The notes below the pieces were generated by a model. The model had not been told where the DNA came from and did not search any database. It was given only the letters and a program-made list of their open reading frames with translations. From an uncultured Flammeovirgaceae bacterium (GTDB lineage Bacteria > Bacteroidota > Bacteroidia > Cytophagales > Cyclobacteriaceae), in contig CAMLLI010000103.1 of assembly GCA_946480685.1 (NCBI GenBank), forward strand, positions 1 through 9,269: 9,269 nucleotides of DNA, read 5' to 3'. Each line of letters begins with the position of its first letter. The stretch's first letter is position 1. Positions 6,998-9,269 of the stretch are shown one piece after another. Position numbers and translations under genes: made by a program.

Positions 6998-7026
6998 AGC
7001 TTGACAATCTTTGCAAGTATAAGGCA
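6998..7026. promoter_or_regulatory. Compact divergent promoter region between prmC and ribD
   Basis: The 29-bp gap must serve two divergent genes. Near-matches to TAnnTTTG occur on both strands: AATCTTTG at 7006-7013 towards ribD and TATACTTG at 7021-7014 (minus strand) towards prmC, each with one mismatch. CTTG at 7000-7003 and CAAG at 7014-7017 form a short inverted repeat around them. The -33 elements would have to lie inside the two coding regions. Confidence 0.35.
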
Positions 7027-8070
7027 ATGCTAAAACACGATCACCATATTGACGAAGTTTTTATGCAGCGTACGCTGGAACTGGCGCAGCTTGGAAGAGG
7101 ACACGTGAGTCCAAACCCGCTGGTAGGTTCTGTAATTGTTCACGAAGGAAAAATTATAGGAGAAGGCTGGCATCAAAAATACGGGGAAGCACACGCAGAA
7201 GTAAACGCTGTTCGAAGTGTAGACAACAAAAATCTGTTACAGCACAGCACGGTATATGTTAACCTTGAGCCATGTTCGCATACCGGTAAAACACCGCCCT
7301 GTGCCGATATGCTGATTGAGCATAAAGTAAAAAAAGTTGTTGTCGCGAACCTGGATTCAAACCCGTTGGTAGCTGGTAATGGTGTAAAGAAATTGCGGGC
7401 AGCGGGTATTGACGTAGTGACCGGTATACTGGAAAAGCAGGGCCGCGATCTTAATAAAAGATTCTTTACCTATATGGAGAAGAATCGCCCGTATACTATA
7501 TTAAAATGGGCCGAGACAGCCGATGGTTTTGTAGCGCGTGAAAATTTTGATTCGAAGTGGATCAGCAATGAACACGCACGGCAACTGGTGCACAAATGGC
7601 GAACTGAAGAAGATGCTATATTGGTTGGCTCGCGCACAGCAGCGTACGACAATCCTCAATTAAACGTACGCGATTGGTCGGGAAGGAATCCCGTGCGCGT
7701 GGTGATAGATCGTTACCTTAAGTTACCCCCGAGCCTGCATCTCTTCGATAAAAAGCAAACTACACTTTGCTATAATGTTCTAAAGAATGAAGAACATGAG
7801 AATCTTTCCCTGATCCGGATCGATGAGAATAATTTTGTTCATAACCTCTCACAGGATTTATACCGCAGAAAAATTCAGTCGGTAATTATAGAAGGGGGCG
7901 CTTCTACACTCGCTATGTTTATCGAAAATAATCTCTGGGATGAAGCACGCATATTTACAGCTCCTCAGAAGTTTGGTAAAGGTATACAGGCACCACGCCA
8001 CCCCGGTATACTTACTGAACAGCACATGCTGGCGGGCGACACGCTTAATTTCTACCGTTCCACGCTCTGA
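7027..8070 (+). CDS. ribD: Bifunctional riboflavin biosynthesis protein RibD (pyrimidine deaminase / uracil reductase)
   Basis: A cytoplasmic two-domain enzyme for the second and third steps of riboflavin synthesis. It deaminates diaminohydroxyphosphoribosylaminopyrimidine, then reduces the ribosyl side chain with NADPH. In the N-terminal deaminase domain (about 10-145), His56-Ala-Glu58 (HAEVNAV) gives a zinc ligand and the proton-shuttling glutamate, and Cys83 and Cys92 (EPCSHTGKTPPCADM) complete the zinc site. SPNPLVG at 28-34 is also typical. The C-terminal reductase domain (about 155-347) shows LKWAETADG at 159-167, DNPQLNVR at 208-215 and EGGAST at 289-294. At 347 residues it is full length. 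No other riboflavin gene is adjacent, so the pathway is scattered in this genome. It is divergent from prmC, and no clear terminator is seen after its stop. Confidence 0.97.
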   Translation: MLKHDHHIDEVFMQRTLELAQLGRGHVSPNPLVGSVIVHEGKIIGEGWHQKYGEAHAEVNAVRSVDNKNLLQHSTVYVNLEPCSHTGKTPPCADMLIEHKVKKVVVANLDSNPLVAGNGVKKLRAAGIDVVTGILEKQGRDLNKRFFTYMEKNRPYTILKWAETADGFVARENFDSKWISNEHARQLVHKWRTEEDAILVGSRTAAYDNPQLNVRDWSGRNPVRVVIDRYLKLPPSLHLFDKKQTTLCYNVLKNEEHENLSLIRIDENNFVHNLSQDLYRRKIQSVIIEGGASTLAMFIENNLWDEARIFTAPQKFGKGIQAPRHPGILTEQHMLAGDTLNFYRSTL

Positions 8071-8342
8071 CCATCGACCGCACGCCTCAACACGCCTTTT
8101 ATCATGTGAACAATTTTGTCCACTTAGCGTCATTCTTCACGCGTGGTAATGCAGAATATATTTTTCACCTGCAGAAAACGTGCATTCATCGCCATTTAAT
8201 TTGTTGACCTTTTTGACCACCGCGTATCGAAGTTATTTTCCACAAATAGTTTAATCTTTAAAGCGCTATCTGCTATAGTTTTCAAAATACTTCATTCGCG
8301 GCAGATTGTATTTTTTGGCTTGCATCAAAAACGATTGGAGAT
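8071..8342. other. Gene-free stretch after ribD, with an imperfect palindrome and a small direct repeat
   Basis: I see no credible gene, RNA gene or T-tailed terminator in these 272 bp. It holds an imperfect palindrome at 8106-8123 (GTGAACAA, two bases, TTGTCCAC; one mismatched pair). It also holds two copies of TTGACC at 8204-8209 and 8213-8218, nine bases apart, and a distant pair ATCTGC / GCAGAT closer to the next gene. The promoter of the following gene should lie here, but no full TAnnTTTG match was found; 8196-8203 (TTAATTTG) has one mismatch. Confidence 0.4.
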
Positions 8343-8783
8343 ATGGAAATTTATTTTGATACGGACTATAAGAAGATTGAGTACAATGCTGTGCATCACA
8401 TTCTGATAGCGACCTGGAAGGTAGCCCCGACTTCTGGTGAATTCAGGAATGGCATGATGGCTATGATTGAAGCGATGGACCATTTTAAAACTGGCCGCAT
8501 TGTGTACGATGTAGTTTATATGGGTGCTATTCTCGAGGAAGATCAGGCTTGGGCTGCTACGGAATGGCGTGCGTTGGCCGTGGCAGTTGGGCATTCCAAG
8601 GTAGCATTTATACTTCCGGAAGATATATTTACCAATATGTCTATGGAAGATATGATGGAAAAGGCCGACAAAGAAGTATCGTTTGCTTACTTCAAGAGAA
8701 TGGAAGATGCTGTTCGCTGGGTAGTTATTCCGCAGCAGAAGAACGGTACCGCAAACACACTGAAGAACAGTGCAGATAATTGA
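8343..8783 (+). CDS. Small STAS/SEC14-like (SpoIIAA-like) protein, first of a tandem pair
   Basis: A soluble protein of 146 residues with no signal peptide or membrane segment, hence probably cytoplasmic. It resembles the small STAS/SEC14-like (SpoIIAA-like) proteins common in Bacteroidota. The shared pattern is an N-terminal beta-strand pair (MEIYFDTDYKKIEY), a strand with Trp25, a helix with EFRNGMMA at 33-40, a buried strand at 51-58 (GRIVYDVV), then WAATEWRALA at 70-79, GHSKVAFILP at 83-92, FTNMS at 96-100 and a closing helix MEDAVRWV at 120-127. I assign the family from this pattern, not from a search. No catalytic triad or metal motif is visible, and no function can be given. The C-terminal tail after residue 131 is polar and not shared with the downstream copy. 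The start codon has no useful Shine-Dalgarno spacing, normal for the phylum. The next gene, 71 bp downstream, is a clear paralogue. Confidence 0.85.
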   Translation: MEIYFDTDYKKIEYNAVHHILIATWKVAPTSGEFRNGMMAMIEAMDHFKTGRIVYDVVYMGAILEEDQAWAATEWRALAVAVGHSKVAFILPEDIFTNMSMEDMMEKADKEVSFAYFKRMEDAVRWVVIPQQKNGTANTLKNSADN

Positions 8784-8827
8784 TTTTAATAATCATTCTT
8801 GCCACAAATATACTTTAGTAACGTTTC

Positions 8828-8835
8828 TATATTTC
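8828..8835 (+). promoter_or_regulatory. Weak -7-like box (TATATTTC) before the second SpoIIAA-like gene
   Basis: One mismatch from TAnnTTTG, ending 19 bases before the ATG at 8855. The nearest upstream TTG (8799-8801) is 26 bp away, too far for a normal -33 element. It is a candidate only, hinting that the second copy could be expressed independently. Confidence 0.25.
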
Positions 8836-8854
8836 TTAAAATAATTTAACAAGC

Positions 8855-9269
8855 ATGGAAGTTTATTTTGATACCGATTATTTGACCGTTAAGTACGATC
8901 CTGTTCATCACATCGTGGTATCAATCGCAAAGGTTCCGCCTACTTCAATGGAGTTCAGGAATGGTATGATGGCTATACTCGGTGCCATGCAGCAATTTAA
9001 AACCGGCAGAATTGTTTGTGATGTAGTTCACCTTGGTGCTATGCTGGAGGAAAACCAGATCTGGGCTGTAAAGGAATGGCGCCCGTTGGCCGTGGCCGCG
9101 GGACATTCGAAGGCTGCATTTATAGTTCCGAATGATATTTTCACGAGTATGTCTGTGGACGACATGCTTTCGATGGCCGATAAAGATGTATCCACGGCTT
9201 ATTTCAACCGCATGGAAGATGCTATACGTTGGGTGACTATTCCGCAGTATACAGCTAGTGTAAAAACCG
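8855..9269 (+). CDS. Small STAS/SEC14-like (SpoIIAA-like) protein, second of the tandem pair (3' end outside window)
   Basis: The frame opens at the ATG at 8855 and is still open at the window edge, giving 138 visible residues; by comparison with its neighbour, few residues should be missing. It aligns without gaps to the upstream protein over residues 1-131 with 88 identities by my count (about 67%). The blocks YFDTDY, VHHI, EFRNGMMA, FKTGRIV, EWR, GHSK, DIF, MS, RMEDA and RWV are kept. Differences cluster at surface-like positions 10-16, 21-25 and 101-107. Trp25 of the first copy is Ala here, and Tyr55 is Cys. The tail after residue 131 differs. It arose by tandem duplication that is not recent. 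A 71-bp gap with a weak -7-like TATATTTC at 8828-8835 separates the two genes, so the second may be co-transcribed, have its own promoter, or both. Its role is unknown. Confidence 0.85.
   Translation, partial: MEVYFDTDYLTVKYDPVHHIVVSIAKVPPTSMEFRNGMMAILGAMQQFKTGRIVCDVVHLGAMLEENQIWAVKEWRPLAVAAGHSKAAFIVPNDIFTSMSVDDMLSMADKDVSTAYFNRMEDAIRWVTIPQYTASVKT

Noticed and set aside
7001..7006. TTGACA resembling an E. coli -35 box before ribD
   Set aside because: No TATAAT follows at 16-18 bp before the start codon, and Bacteroidota do not use this promoter type; probably chance.
6998..7027. TTG start at 7027 for prmC, adding ten residues
   Set aside because: The added residues do not fit the PrmC N-terminus, and the start would overlap the ribD start. 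The ATG at 6997 gives a standard length of 284.
8106..8123. Palindrome as a rho-independent terminator for ribD
   Set aside because: It has a mismatched pair, a two-base loop, low G+C in the inner arm and no following T-run.
7858..8149. Small open frames on both strands overlapping the end of ribD
   Set aside because: They overlap the conserved reductase domain, have no family features, and are best explained as shadows.

Overview
The window looks like chromosomal DNA from a member of the Bacteroidota, most likely of the Cytophagales/Chitinophagales type. The evidence is: promoter -7 boxes of the TAnnTTTG kind, A/T-rich leaders without Shine-Dalgarno sites, an RprY-like response-regulator end, a 7TM-DISM sensor kinase, and a HemB of the cysteine-free metal-site class. 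The genus cannot be read from the sequence. No RNA genes, CRISPR arrays, insertion sequences or phage genes were seen. Base composition and codon habits look uniform throughout, including a marked excess of TATA tetranucleotides inside genes.

Layout: (1) Positions 1-210 hold the last 69 codons of an OmpR/PhoB-type response regulator (+). (2) Convergent with it is a pair on the minus strand: hemB (porphobilinogen synthase, 3227-2247) followed after 19 bp by a 7TM-DISM hybrid-less histidine kinase (2227-233). The kinase gene is bounded by a perfect 14-bp inverted repeat. (3) Divergent from hemB, and sharing a compact 50-bp promoter region with it, is a + strand pair: a serine-hydrolase lipoprotein of the beta-lactamase/PBP class C family (3278-4423) and a membrane-anchored alpha/beta hydrolase (4416-5351) that overlap by 8 bp. 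(4) Convergent with these is another minus-strand pair, prmC (release-factor glutamine methyltransferase, 6997-6143) and a Rossmann/DUF2520 oxidoreductase (6124-5348). (5) Divergent from prmC across 29 bp is ribD (7027-8070), the bifunctional deaminase/reductase of riboflavin synthesis. (6) After a 272-bp gene-free stretch come two tandem paralogues (8343-8783 and 8855 to the window edge). They are about 67% identical and resemble STAS/SEC14-like (SpoIIAA-like) small proteins of Bacteroidota. The second runs off the end of the window.

Most of the window is ordinary housekeeping: tetrapyrrole synthesis, translation termination and riboflavin synthesis, interleaved with envelope hydrolases and signalling. 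The parts least explained by known biology are the tandem SpoIIAA-like pair, the inverted repeats around the sensor kinase, and the tightly coupled pair of two unrelated serine hydrolases. I found no strong evidence for a wholly new system; the findings are leads of modest strength.
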